A DNA stretch of 64,000 bases from positions 2,604,001 through 2,668,000 of the forward strand of contig NZ_JARXVJ010000001.1 in the NCBI RefSeq assembly GCF_029892445.1, read 5' to 3'. Each line of letters begins with the position of its first letter. The first letter of the stretch is position 1. Under the pieces are notes generated by a model. That model was not told the origin of the DNA. It was given only the letters and a program-made list of their open reading frames with translations, and searched no databases. Origin of the DNA: Chryseobacterium sp. H1D6B. GTDB taxonomy: Bacteria > Bacteroidota > Bacteroidia > Flavobacteriales > Weeksellaceae. Position numbers and translations under genes: made by a program. Positions 43,951 to 52,482 of the stretch are shown here, one piece after another.

Positions 43951-44523
43951 ATGGATATTTTCAAAGCCCATTTAGATAAATTCATTACTGTAAGTGACGA
44001 TGAATTTACTTCTATCATTTCTTTTTTTCAAATTTTAGAAACTGAAAAGAAAGAAAATATTATGCTTGAAGGTGAAATCTGTAAATTTAAATATTTTGTT
44101 TTAGAAGGATGTTTGAGAAAGTTTTTTGTCAACGAAAAAGGAGTAGAGCAGACTACAGAATTTGCTATTGAGAATTGGTGGCTTGCTGATACTTTTGCTT
44201 ATGAAAGACAGGAGAAATCAAATTTCAATATCCAGTCTGTAGAGCGTTCCAGACTTTTAATTATTGATCTTCATTCACAGGAGCTTTTATTAGAAAAACA
44301 TCCGATTATGGAACGTTATTTCAGGATGATTTATCAAAGGGCTTATGCCGCTGCTGAAAAAAGAATCCGCTATATTTATGAGATGACAAAGGAAGAATAT
44401 TATGTACATTTTAGTACTTTATATCCTTGGTTTATACAGAGAATTCCTCAATATCTCATTGCTTCTTTTTTAGGTTTTACCCCTGAATATTTAAGTGAAA
44501 TCAGAGCTAAATTACGTTCTTAA
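43951..44523 (+). CDS. Crp/Fnr family regulator
   Basis: 190 residues. The N-terminal cyclic-nucleotide-binding-like barrel (residues ~5-120: CKFKYFVLEGCLRKFFVNEKG) lacks the phosphate-binding RxA of cAMP binders. The C-terminal helix-turn-helix is short: IPQYLIASFLGFTPEYLSEIR. Small Crp-like regulators of this kind are common in Bacteroidota next to DoxX and AhpD-like genes, which here follow directly, suggesting that it controls them. Confidence 0.85.
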   Translation: MDIFKAHLDKFITVSDDEFTSIISFFQILETEKKENIMLEGEICKFKYFVLEGCLRKFFVNEKGVEQTTEFAIENWWLADTFAYERQEKSNFNIQSVERSRLLIIDLHSQELLLEKHPIMERYFRMIYQRAYAAAEKRIRYIYEMTKEEYYVHFSTLYPWFIQRIPQYLIASFLGFTPEYLSEIRAKLRS

Positions 44524-44587
44524 ACCAGTTTAAGATTTTCACAGATTATTAATCGCAACTTTGTCATGTTATTAAAAACCAATAGCA

Positions 44588-45034
44588 ATGACAGATCAAA
44601 AAGTTCAATTTCCACAGTTATTTTTAAGAGCAGCTCTTGCTGTGACGATGCTTTCAGCCGTAGCAGACCGTTTCGGGTTCTGGGGTAAAAATGCTGCCTG
44701 GGGAAACTGGGAGAATTTTGAAAAATACACCCAAAAACTTACCTATTTTCTTCCTGAAAGCCTAAGTGCTGTTTCAGCATATGGAGCAACTTTTTTAGAA
44801 ATTGCTCTGCCATTACTGCTTCTTTTCGGATATAAAACTAAAATAGCTGCTTATGGAGCAGGATTTCTATTACTGATTTTTGCGCTCTCAATGAGTATGG
44901 CTTTAGGAGTTAAAGCGCCTCTGGATTATTCTGTCTGGGTGGGCAGTGCAGGCGCATTTTTACTGGGAAGTCAACAGCAATTTTCATTAAGTATCGATAA
45001 TTTAATCAAAAAAAATAATCAAAAAAATAAATAA
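44588..45034 (+). CDS. DoxX family membrane protein
   Basis: 148 residues with four transmembrane segments, matching DoxX (LFLRAALAVTMLSAVADRFG, TFLEIALPLLLLFGYKTK, GSAGAFLLGSQQQFS). DoxX-like proteins are quinone-associated or terminal-oxidase-related membrane subunits of uncertain function. It is two bases before the AhpD-like gene in the same direction, so they are very likely co-transcribed. Confidence 0.87.
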   Translation: MTDQKVQFPQLFLRAALAVTMLSAVADRFGFWGKNAAWGNWENFEKYTQKLTYFLPESLSAVSAYGATFLEIALPLLLLFGYKTKIAAYGAGFLLLIFALSMSMALGVKAPLDYSVWVGSAGAFLLGSQQQFSLSIDNLIKKNNQKNK

Positions 45035-45035
45035 T

Positions 45036-45479
45036 ATGAGTGCAAGAGTAAACATTGCAGCAACAGAAGCCGCAGGCTACAAAGCAATGATGGGTTTAGA
45101 AGGATATCTTCAGACAATTTCTTTAAACCCTATTCAAAAAGAATTAATTAAGATCAGAGCTTCACAGATTAACGGCTGTGCTTTCTGTTTGGATATGCAT
45201 ACAAAAGATGCCGCCAAATATGGGGAAACACCGCAAAGAATCTATCTTTTAAATGCCTGGAGAGAGGCTTTAGAGCTTTATACAGAAGAAGAGCAGGTGC
45301 TTTTGGCAATGACAGAAGAAATTACTTTGATCAGCCAGAAAGGGCTGACGGAAGAAACGTATTACAAAGCAAAACAGCTTTTTGACGAAAACCAGATTGC
45401 ACAGATCATCATGGCGGTTGTAACGATCAACGGATGGAACAGAATTGCGATCAGTACCCATATGCCGATTGGGAAATAA
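45036..45479 (+). CDS. Carboxymuconolactone decarboxylase / AhpD-like peroxidase-related protein
   Basis: 147 residues. The redox motif NGCAFCLDMHTKDA has the CxxC-x3-H arrangement of the AhpD/CMD alkylhydroperoxidase family. All-helical. It probably acts in peroxide or thiol redox reactions. One base follows the DoxX stop, and a strong terminator closes the pair. Confidence 0.9.
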   Translation: MSARVNIAATEAAGYKAMMGLEGYLQTISLNPIQKELIKIRASQINGCAFCLDMHTKDAAKYGETPQRIYLLNAWREALELYTEEEQVLLAMTEEITLISQKGLTEETYYKAKQLFDENQIAQIIMAVVTINGWNRIAISTHMPIGK

Positions 45480-45502
45480 TTTTCAAGAATAAATAATTTT
45501 AT

Positions 45503-45536
45503 AAAAAGAGCTTCTCAGCATTGAGAAGCTCTTTTT
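45503..45536 (+). terminator. Terminator after the DoxX/AhpD-like pair
   Basis: AAAAAGAGCTTCTCA (45503-45517) and TGAGAAGCTCTTTTT (45522-45536) form a 15-bp perfect stem with a GCAT loop. Confidence 0.9.
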
Positions 45537-45578
45537 CCTTATGATGAAAAATAAACCTGTATTATGTTATTCTAAATA

Positions 45579-45663
45579 TGTCATTTCGACGAAGGAGAAA
45601 TCTCTTTTAATTATAGTTGTTTAATAAGATTCTTCACTTCGCTGCGCTCCGTTCTGAATGACA
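45579..45663. repeat. Dispersed intergenic repeat
   Basis: Begins TGTCATTTCGACGAAGGAGAAATC, includes AGATTCTTCACTTCGC and ends CTGAATGACA. The ends are nearly inverted, and the first 25 bases are very similar to the copy at 2248. Confidence 0.65.
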
Positions 45664-45684
45664 GCTAGGCTAGGACTTGCAGTA

Positions 45685-46671
45685 CTAATTCAGTTTTGCT
45701 AATTCTCCATTAATGAAGCTCAATTCTTCCTGAGAAAGAGCAAAAGACATTGCTTTTGCATTTTCAACAGCCTGCTGTGTATTTCTTGCCCCAGCTAAAA
45801 CAACGGTGACTGCTGGCTGTAAAGTTGTCCACCTTAATACCAACTGTGAAAGGCTGGCTCCTTTTTCCTGAGCGACGGCCTCAATGTTTTCTAAGAAATT
45901 TTTTACTTTATCTAAATCAAACTGAGAAAAATATCCATTTCTGTGGTCGTTATCTTTTAGTTGAGCTTCTTTGAAATATTTTCCTGTCAAAAGACCTCTT
46001 TCCATCGGACTGTAAACGATAATTCCAGTATTTTTCTCTAAAGAATAGGGAACCAGGTCTTTTTCAATGGTGCGGTTCAGCATACTGTAAGAAACCTGAT
46101 TACTGGCTAATTTGAATGTTTTGTCAGCTTCCTGCATTTGTTCTACACTGTAATTACTTACTCCTGCAGTACGGATTTTTCCCTGGTGAATCAAAAGTTC
46201 TAATGCTTCCATTGTTTCACTGACAGGCGTTGTACTGTCCGGCCAGTGAAGCTGCAGAAGGTCGATATAATCTGTTCCTAATCTTTTCAGACTTTCCTCA
46301 ACTTCTTTGATGATATTTTCTTTTGAAGCGAATTTGTAAACAGGAAGCATTTTCCCATCGTCATCTGCATTGAAGAAAAATTCTCCTTTTTCATTATTAC
46401 TTCCATCCCAAACCAAGCCGAATTTGGTTAACAGCTGGATTTTAGAACGGTCTTTTCCTTTGATCGCTTCTCCAATCATCTCTTCACTCAATCCAAAACC
46501 ATAAAATGGAGCGGTATCGATAGAAGTTACGCCATTATCTAAAGAGGCATGAATAGAATCTATAGAGTCTTTTTTTTTATTACCGCCCCACATATTTCCA
46601 CCGATTGCGAAGGCACCATGTGTAATGACGGATAATTCTAAATCTGTGTTTCCTAATGTTCTATATTCCAT
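45685..46671 (-). CDS. Aldo/keto reductase
   Basis: 328 residues from the ATG at 46671; an in-frame ATG/other start 54 bases upstream would add an unusual MCHSRLK tail. AKR barrel: HGAFAIGGNMWGG, the TIM-barrel Asp-Tyr-Lys-His residues in SIDTAPFYGFG, LLTKFG and DLLQLHWPD, plus the NADPH end LAGARNTQQAVENAKA. Likely an aldehyde or ketone detoxifying enzyme. Standalone, with repeats on both sides. Confidence 0.92.
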   Translation of the reverse strand: MEYRTLGNTDLELSVITHGAFAIGGNMWGGNKKKDSIDSIHASLDNGVTSIDTAPFYGFGLSEEMIGEAIKGKDRSKIQLLTKFGLVWDGSNNEKGEFFFNADDDGKMLPVYKFASKENIIKEVEESLKRLGTDYIDLLQLHWPDSTTPVSETMEALELLIHQGKIRTAGVSNYSVEQMQEADKTFKLASNQVSYSMLNRTIEKDLVPYSLEKNTGIIVYSPMERGLLTGKYFKEAQLKDNDHRNGYFSQFDLDKVKNFLENIEAVAQEKGASLSQLVLRWTTLQPAVTVVLAGARNTQQAVENAKAMSFALSQEELSFINGELAKLN

Positions 46672-46774
46672 TTTTTGTCTTGTTTTTTTGATCTGACTTA
46701 AAATTTTCAGCCGCGAATGGCACAAAATATTTTAGCACTCAGTATTTATTTGAACTGTAATTTTCCATCTGCTT

Positions 46775-46847
46775 TGTCATTCCGAAGGAATCTAGATCAT
46801 TTCATTTACTCTGTTTATATAACAGTTTAGATTCTTGCAGAATGACA
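46775..46847. repeat. Dispersed intergenic repeat
   Basis: Begins TGTCATTCCGAAGGAATCT and ends AGATTCTTGCAGAATGACA. Outer 19 bases are almost perfectly inverted (AGATTC...GAATGACA with TGTCATTC...GAATCT). The best-preserved copy of the family in this window. Confidence 0.75.
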
Positions 46848-46857
46848 AACAGACAGT

Positions 46858-47613
46858 TTATTTTTTATTTAATTCTTTTAATATTGCTTCTCCTACACTT
46901 TTCGCAGACTGCGGATTCTGCCCTGTAATCACTCTTTGATCTGTTACTACATGGTTCTGCCAAAGCCCTGATTTCTCAAATTTTGCTCCTCTGGATTTTA
47001 ATTTATCCTCTAAAAGAAAAGGGACAACATTCGTTAATTTTACTTCAGCTTCTTCTTCATTTGTAAAAGCATTGATCTTTTTACCGTTTACTAAATATTG
47101 GCCGTTATTGAGTTTGATATTCACTAAACCTGCCGGTCCGTGGCATACTGCAGCTACAATTCCTCCATTTTCATAAATTGCAGAAGCAATAGATGCCAGT
47201 TCGGTGTTGTCTGCAAAATCCCACATGGCACCGTGGCCGCCAGCATAGAAAATCGTTGAATAATCAGCAGGATTTACTTGTGAAGGCTGTAAAGAATGGT
47301 CAATTTTGTTTTTATATTCTTTATTTTCCCAGAACTCTTTATTTACAGGATCTTTAAGGTCGAAACCGTCAACCGGGGGAGTTCCGCCTTTTGGACTTAC
47401 AAAATCTATTTCGTAGCCGGCGTTGTGCAGCACTTCCCAAGGATGAGAAACCTCACCTAGATAATATCCTGTATTTTCGCCGGTGCTGCCTTTTTTGTCG
47501 TGGCTGGTAACGGCAAATAGAATTTTCTTTTTCATAGTAACTGATTTTTTATTTTGTGCCTGAGCAAATCCTATCGTGAATAGGACAAAAATTAAAAATG
47601 CTAGTTTTTTCAT
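46858..47613 (-). CDS. DJ-1/PfpI family protein, exported
   Basis: 251 residues. The first 22 residues (MKKLAFLIFVLFTIGFAQAQ) are a signal peptide, which is unusual for cytosolic DJ-1 proteins. Type 1 glutamine amidotransferase-like core with the nucleophile elbow AAVCHGPAGLV (Cys near residue 147) and YAGGHGAMWDF. Likely glyoxalase III or chaperone activity in the periplasm. It is followed by the ABM and MdaB genes on the minus strand (1 base gap), which looks like an electrophile-stress operon. Confidence 0.88.
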   Translation of the reverse strand: MKKLAFLIFVLFTIGFAQAQNKKSVTMKKKILFAVTSHDKKGSTGENTGYYLGEVSHPWEVLHNAGYEIDFVSPKGGTPPVDGFDLKDPVNKEFWENKEYKNKIDHSLQPSQVNPADYSTIFYAGGHGAMWDFADNTELASIASAIYENGGIVAAVCHGPAGLVNIKLNNGQYLVNGKKINAFTNEEEAEVKLTNVVPFLLEDKLKSRGAKFEKSGLWQNHVVTDQRVITGQNPQSAKSVGEAILKELNKK

Positions 47614-47614
47614 A

Positions 47615-47902
47615 TTAAATAATAGTAGTGGTGTACAATTGAGGATTTTCCTGCAGTTTCTCAGCTGCTATTGCTCCAAAAGCCTGGATATAAGGCTGCT
47701 GATTATGTCTCGCCAATCCTTCTTCGCTTTTCCAGATCTCGTAGAAAATAAATTGGTTCTTATCCTCTATTCCCTGGTGAAGGCTGTACAGTTCGCATGC
47801 TTCTTCTTTACGTGTTTCTTTTACCATGTTTTGAAGAATTTCCAGAACTTCTGTACGGTTTTCTTCTTTGGCTTTTATTACTGCTGTAAGATATATTTTC
47901 AT
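47615..47902 (-). CDS. Antibiotic biosynthesis monooxygenase-like (ABM) protein
   Basis: 95 residues, a dimeric alpha-beta barrel. ENRTEVLEILQNMVKETRKEEACELYSLHQ and FIFYEIWKSEEGLARHNQQPYIQAF are typical for YgiN-type quinol monooxygenases. Its stop/start overlaps the neighbours by one base, placing it between the MdaB and DJ-1 genes in one transcript. Confidence 0.88.
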   Translation of the reverse strand: MKIYLTAVIKAKEENRTEVLEILQNMVKETRKEEACELYSLHQGIEDKNQFIFYEIWKSEEGLARHNQQPYIQAFGAIAAEKLQENPQLYTTTII

Positions 47903-48516
47903 TAGACTAATTGTGGTTTTAATTCTTTTTCAAAAACGTTTTTAACATGTTCTTTATAAAGTTTCATGTCGCGTTCTATATCTGCATTTTTCTCTACATC
48001 ATGGAAGTGGAAGCTTTCCATTTTTTCCAAAGAAACAAAAGCATTCATTTTATGAAACCCGAAGAGAGCTCCATTATCTACACTTGTTTCGTTGAAAAAC
48101 TCTCCTGGAAGCGTAAAAGCGGTCTCAGGGGCATTCCAGCTTGTAGTCAGCATATATTTTCTTCCGCCCAGCATTCCGCCTGTTCCATAGTTGATTTTAG
48201 GGTTGTCAGAAGTCCTTCCATCACTTAAATAAATACCTTTTGCGTGACCTGCAGTGAATACTTCATCGATATATTGTTTAAATTTGTTGGGAAGCTGAAA
48301 CCACCAGATCGGTGTATGATAAATGATATAATCTGCCCACACGAATTTTTTTACTTCTTCATCTTTATCATATCCCTCATCAATAGTAGTTGTTTTTATT
48401 TCTACATTATCAAATGCTTTCAAAGCTTCTAGAGTGCTGTCTGCAATTGTTTTATTATATTTTCCTCCAGAATGTCCGAAATTTTGTCCGCCGTTGATTA
48501 TTAATACTTTTTTCAT
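47902..48516 (-). CDS. NAD(P)H quinone oxidoreductase, MdaB type
   Basis: 204 residues, flavodoxin-like. MKKVLIINGGQNFGHSGGKYN and the YHTPIWWFQLPNKFKQYID/GRTSDNPKINYGTGGMLGGRKYMLTTSWNAP regions are MdaB signatures. It reduces quinones by two electrons. The gene is first of three (MdaB, ABM, DJ-1), with a minus-strand TAATTTTG (48546-48553) as a -7 candidate and repeats upstream. The presence of YgiN-like ABM next to MdaB is the E. coli mdaB-ygiN arrangement. Confidence 0.9.
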   Translation of the reverse strand: MKKVLIINGGQNFGHSGGKYNKTIADSTLEALKAFDNVEIKTTTIDEGYDKDEEVKKFVWADYIIYHTPIWWFQLPNKFKQYIDEVFTAGHAKGIYLSDGRTSDNPKINYGTGGMLGGRKYMLTTSWNAPETAFTLPGEFFNETSVDNGALFGFHKMNAFVSLEKMESFHFHDVEKNADIERDMKLYKEHVKNVFEKELKPQLV

Positions 48517-48587
48517 TGCTTTTTGAATGTTTAAATTTTATGGTACAAAATTACCAACGAATTTGTTATAATAAAAACAGTATGAAT

Positions 48588-48618
48588 TATACTTAAGTAT
48601 CAGAATAATGATACTTTA
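48588..48618. promoter_or_regulatory. Candidate operator upstream of the quinone reductase operon
   Basis: TATACTTAAGTATC and GATACTTTAA: a 12-bp palindrome ATACTTAAGTAT beside a GATACTT half-site, an inverted pair with an eight-base spacer (48595-48616). It is about 40 bp upstream of the MdaB -7 candidate and upstream of the divergent phosphoesterase gene. Confidence 0.4.
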
Positions 48619-48705
48619 ATTTACAGAATGATGGGTAAATATCATAAGGTCTTTAAATTACAGTACAGATTTTCTCCCGTAATTTTGTTTCAATAAAGTG
48701 AATAT

Positions 48706-49449
48706 ATGATGCAGATAGCAGTTTTTAGCGATGTACACGGAAACCTTCCTGCTTTGGAAGTGGTATTAAATGATATTGAAAGAAGAGGAATCGATCAAAA
48801 ATTCTGTCTGGGTGACCTGGTAGATTTTGCTCCATGGGGAAATGAAGTCATTGAGAGAATAAGGGAAGAGAATATCCCCTGTTTATTAGGAAACCATGAT
48901 GAAAGAATTGCTTTTGATATTCCTGTTATTCCGCTGAGCAAGCATTCTGAAGAAGAGACTAATGCAAGATTTATTGCAATCGGTCATTCTAAAAAATATA
49001 TTACCAAGGAAAATAAATCCTTTCTGGCAGGTTTTCCTTTTCATTTAAAACTGAATTATAAAGTTGGTAAAAAACACTGGAATATTCAATTGGTACATTC
49101 CAGTCTGGAAAGTAACGATACTTATTTATATGAATCTGAAGATGATCAGGTTTTTATTGATCTGTTAAATGATTCTCAGGCTGATGTTGTAATGATGGGG
49201 CATACTCATTTATCTTTCAAAAAAATTGTTGAAGGGAAATGGGCAGTTAATACCGGTTCTGTCGGGCGTTCCAAAGAAGAGAACAGACTGGCTTCTTATG
49301 TAATCCTTACTTTAGATAAAGATAAAATCACTCCAGAGATTATTCAATTAGAATATCCTGTTGAAGAAGCAGCACAAAAAATTGAAGCCAGCGGCATTCC
49401 TAATTATTACGCTGATTTTTTAAGAAATGAAAAAACATCAGTATTCTGA
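48706..49449 (+). CDS. Metallophosphoesterase
   Basis: 247 residues, calcineurin-like fold. Metal-ligand blocks are in order: FSDVHGN (residues 8-14), LGDLVDFAP, LGNHDERI and MMGHTHLSF, with a late NTGSVGRS. It is a DNA-damage or nucleotide phosphatase-like cytosolic protein of the YfcE type, function not assignable. Upstream TAATTTTG (48680-48687) is a probable -7 element. The LysR gene follows after 39 bases. Confidence 0.9.
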   Translation: MMQIAVFSDVHGNLPALEVVLNDIERRGIDQKFCLGDLVDFAPWGNEVIERIREENIPCLLGNHDERIAFDIPVIPLSKHSEEETNARFIAIGHSKKYITKENKSFLAGFPFHLKLNYKVGKKHWNIQLVHSSLESNDTYLYESEDDQVFIDLLNDSQADVVMMGHTHLSFKKIVEGKWAVNTGSVGRSKEENRLASYVILTLDKDKITPEIIQLEYPVEEAAQKIEASGIPNYYADFLRNEKTSVF

Positions 49450-49488
49450 TTATTTTGTATTTTTGTATCAGAATTAAAATAGTTTACA

Positions 49489-50385
49489 ATGGTAAGTCTA
49501 GAATGGTACCGTACTTTCAAAGAGATCTATAAAACAGGAACTTTAACGGGTGCTGCAGAATCTTTATTCATCTCACAGCCGGGAGTGAGCCTGCATTTAA
49601 GTTCTTTGGAAGCCTATGTAGGATATAAATTATTTGACCGTACAGGAAGAAAAATGGTTCCTACAGAACGTGGAAAGGTATTGTACAATGCGATTTCTGA
49701 ACCTTTACAGAAATTGGAAGGGGTTGAGAAAAATTTCCAGAAATCTACGGAAAAACATACGCCGACCATCAGTGTAGGAATGTGTTTTGAAACTTTTCAG
49801 ACTACGCTGGAGCAGTATGTTTCTACACTTCCTTTTAATCTGATCATCAGCTTTGGAGATTATCCAGAAATGCTGGACCAGCTGGATAAAGGCATTTTAG
49901 ATTTAATTATTACCCCCAAAAAAGGAGTTTCTCCCAATATTGAACATGAAGCTTTCTCATCAGAACAGATTGTCTTAGTCGGCGGGAAAAATGTCGATCT
50001 GGACAGCTTTAAAAAAGTAGTAAAAACTAAAGACCTGAACAAGATCGAAAACTGGCTGAAACAGGAAAAATGGTACGGAACAACAGGAGATATGGAACAT
50101 CTTTTCCAATTCTGGATCCTGAATCTTGGACATAAACCGAATTTCCGCCCGAATTATATTGTTCCCAACCTGAATTCGATCATCCGATGTCTGAAAGGCG
50201 GAACGGGATTAGCAGTGGTACCTGATTTTTTATGCAAAAATGAAATTGAAAGCGGAGAAGTAAAACTGATCTGGGAGGGAGAAAAAAAATTAGAAAATAC
50301 GCTGTATTTCGGATGCCGCAAAAAAACAACTTACCAGTCTGAAATTGCTCATATTAAAAGTTTATTCAGACAGGTGATGAATTAA
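49489..50385 (+). CDS. LysR family transcriptional regulator
   Basis: 298 residues. N-terminal winged HTH: LEWYRTFKEIYKTGTLTGAAESLFISQPGVSLHLSSLEAYVG; the effector-binding domain follows from residue 90. It is on the plus strand behind the phosphoesterase, with TATTTTTG at 49458-49465 as a promoter. Its stop overlaps the stop of the convergent GNAT gene by 24 bases. It may control the divergent MdaB-ABM-DJ-1 set but is separated from it by the phosphoesterase gene, so this is uncertain. Confidence 0.93.
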   Translation: MVSLEWYRTFKEIYKTGTLTGAAESLFISQPGVSLHLSSLEAYVGYKLFDRTGRKMVPTERGKVLYNAISEPLQKLEGVEKNFQKSTEKHTPTISVGMCFETFQTTLEQYVSTLPFNLIISFGDYPEMLDQLDKGILDLIITPKKGVSPNIEHEAFSSEQIVLVGGKNVDLDSFKKVVKTKDLNKIENWLKQEKWYGTTGDMEHLFQFWILNLGHKPNFRPNYIVPNLNSIIRCLKGGTGLAVVPDFLCKNEIESGEVKLIWEGEKKLENTLYFGCRKKTTYQSEIAHIKSLFRQVMN

Positions 50386-50838
50386 AAACTCCAAAACGAT
50401 CATATCCCGCATCTGCATTCCGTTTTCAAAAATCGGGAATGGATAGTTTTCTGTAAAAAAATCTTTACGGATCTCTTTTTTTACGAACCCGTTCTTTTCA
50501 TAAAAACGGATCTGCTGAAGCCCGGTATCTGAAGTCCCGACCAGTAAAGAAGAAAACTGATGTTGTGCTGCGATTTCTTTGGCTTTATCAATCAAAATAC
50601 TTCCAATTCCTTGACTGCGGAAGTTTTCCATAACAGCCATATTTTTGATTTCCAGTTCTGTTAGGCTGTTTTTATAAAGTGCCATCACAGCAATATCCTG
50701 AATACCATTATTCAAAATATAGACGTCAGATTTAAAAATGTATTTTTCAATGGCTTCAATAGTCTCGTCCGCCAGCAGCAGAAGGGCATACGGGATTTCT
50801 GAGCCGGCCTTCATTGTATTCAATATAAATCCACTCAT
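50362..50838 (-). CDS. GNAT family N-acetyltransferase
   Basis: 158 residues. The acetyl-CoA-binding segment MENFRSQGIGSILIDKAKEIA (RSQGIG) and the LQQIRFYEKNGFVKKEI end (YEKNGF) identify the GNAT fold. Substrate unknown. It is convergent with the LysR gene with overlapping ends, and preceded by another GNAT gene one base away, so the two are likely co-transcribed. Confidence 0.88.
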   Translation of the reverse strand: MSGFILNTMKAGSEIPYALLLLADETIEAIEKYIFKSDVYILNNGIQDIAVMALYKNSLTELEIKNMAVMENFRSQGIGSILIDKAKEIAAQHQFSSLLVGTSDTGLQQIRFYEKNGFVKKEIRKDFFTENYPFPIFENGMQMRDMIVLEFLIHHLSE

Positions 50839-50839
50839 T

Positions 50840-51271
50840 CTACAGGCTCATATGGATGATTGGATAATCTCTTCCTGAGCCGTCTTTTTCAGATCTCCCA
50901 ATTTGTTTGAAACCCATTTTTTCGTAAAACCCCACAGCCTGCGGATTTTGTTCGTTAACGTCCACTTTTGTAAGGCCTGTTTTATCTTTCATGAATTCAT
51001 ATAATTTTTTTCCGTAACCTTTTCCACGGAAATGATCGTGAATAAAAAGCATTTCTAAATTCCCTTCGGAAACCGATGCAAAACCTTTAGATTCACCATT
51101 TTCAGTGATCATATACACTTCCAGGTTCGGAAGATAATCTCTCGGGATGACTTCTTTAAAATAATTAAAATCTTCTTCGGAGAGAAAATCGTGCGTGGCC
51201 TTTACGGCAGATTCCCAAATTTTCATAATTTGCGGATACTCTTTTTGCCCGGCTTTTGTGATCTGAGACAT
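50840..51271 (-). CDS. GNAT family N-acetyltransferase
   Basis: 143 residues. The acetyl-CoA site FIHDHFRGKGYGKKLYEFMKD (RGKGYG) and the NPQAVGFYEKMGFKQIGR end are typical GNAT. It is unlike its neighbour in sequence. Upstream on the minus strand there is no clear promoter. Substrate unknown. Confidence 0.88.
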   Translation of the reverse strand: MSQITKAGQKEYPQIMKIWESAVKATHDFLSEEDFNYFKEVIPRDYLPNLEVYMITENGESKGFASVSEGNLEMLFIHDHFRGKGYGKKLYEFMKDKTGLTKVDVNEQNPQAVGFYEKMGFKQIGRSEKDGSGRDYPIIHMSL

Positions 51272-51399
51272 GATAAATTTATTTCATACAAAAATAAACT
51301 ATTCCTTTATTTTATACAGTCTATGGCTTGTCATTTGAAATTTCAATTTTTTATTGCAAATTTGTTAGACATCATGTTAAAAAATTAAAATAAGAGATT

Positions 51400-52275
51400 A
51401 TGAGTCAAAAAACATACGCAGGGCAACCTGTTGTAAGATTAAATAACGGAATTGATATTCCAGCTCTGGGATTTGGAGTATGGCAGATAGATGATCAAAA
51501 AGTTTGTGAGGATACAGTGATTAAAGCTATCCGTACAGGATACAGAATGATAGACACTGCTGCTATTTATCAAAACGAAATTGGAGTAGGGAAGGCAGTT
51601 CAAAACAGCGGTGTGAAAAGAGATGATCTTTTTATCACTTCAAAACTCTGGGTACAGGATCATGGATACGAAAAAGCAAAAAAAGCATTTCAGAGAACGC
51701 TCGACAGACTGCAGCTGGATTACCTGGACATGTACCTTATCCATTGGCCATATGGTGATTTCCTAGGAAGCTGGAAAGCGATGGAAGAATTATATCATGA
51801 AGGAAAAATCAAAGCAATCGGAGTCTGTAATTTTACAGTGGAGAAGTTGGAAGAATTAAAAGCTGATTCAACGATTATTCCCGCAGTTAATCAGATTGAG
51901 CTTCATCCGATCTTCCAGCAGAAAGAACTGCAGGTTTACGACAGGGAAAATGGTATTGCGACACAGCCTTGGAGCCCGCTTGGAAATGGAAATGCTGATC
52001 TTTTAAATAATGAAGCATTAAAAACAATCGCTGAAAAATATCAAAAAACTGTTCCGCAGGTTATTTTAAGATGGCATTTACAAGAAGGTTTTGTAGTGAT
52101 TCCAAAATCGGTAACGCCTTCAAGAATTGAAGAAAATTTCAATGTTTTTGATTTTGAATTAACGGAAGACGAAATGAATGTTGTCCGTTCCTTAAATACA
52201 GACAAAAGATTGTTCTTCGATCCGAAAGATCCTGAATGGGAACAGAAAATGCTGCATTCAGTAGCTGATATTTAG
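51400..52275 (+). CDS. Aldo/keto reductase (diketogluconate-reductase type)
   Basis: 291 residues. Catalytic tetrad in order: D in YRMIDTAAIYQNE (with Tyr), K in FITSKLWV, H in YLIHWPYG. The NADPH-binding C-terminus is IPKSVTPSRIEENFNVF. It reduces aldehydes or diketosugars. It starts its own transcript and is divergent from the GNAT genes. Confidence 0.93.
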   Translation: MSQKTYAGQPVVRLNNGIDIPALGFGVWQIDDQKVCEDTVIKAIRTGYRMIDTAAIYQNEIGVGKAVQNSGVKRDDLFITSKLWVQDHGYEKAKKAFQRTLDRLQLDYLDMYLIHWPYGDFLGSWKAMEELYHEGKIKAIGVCNFTVEKLEELKADSTIIPAVNQIELHPIFQQKELQVYDRENGIATQPWSPLGNGNADLLNNEALKTIAEKYQKTVPQVILRWHLQEGFVVIPKSVTPSRIEENFNVFDFELTEDEMNVVRSLNTDKRLFFDPKDPEWEQKMLHSVADI

Positions 52276-52395
52276 TTTGAGAATTAAATAAGAACTAGAG
52301 GTTGTCTGCTGATCTCAGATAATCACTGATGTAATTTTGTGCATATGGGTTGATTTCAGAAACTGAGAATTTTGAGTGTACACTGATTTATCAAT

Positions 52396-52450
52396 AGGAG
52401 TGGGCTTCAGCCCGCTTTATAATAAAGTACAGCATCGGCTTCAGCCCAAA
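52396..52450. repeat. GGGCTTCAGCCC-type intergenic repeat
   Basis: TGGGCTTCAGCCCG (52401-52414) and CGGCTTCAGCCCAAA (52436-52450) are two hairpin-forming segments about 35 bases apart. The pattern is like intergenic hairpin repeats of Flavobacteriia. Only one copy is seen in the window. Confidence 0.5.
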
Positions 52451-52482
52451 TTTATTTTTCTACATTATCTAAAATTATATTT

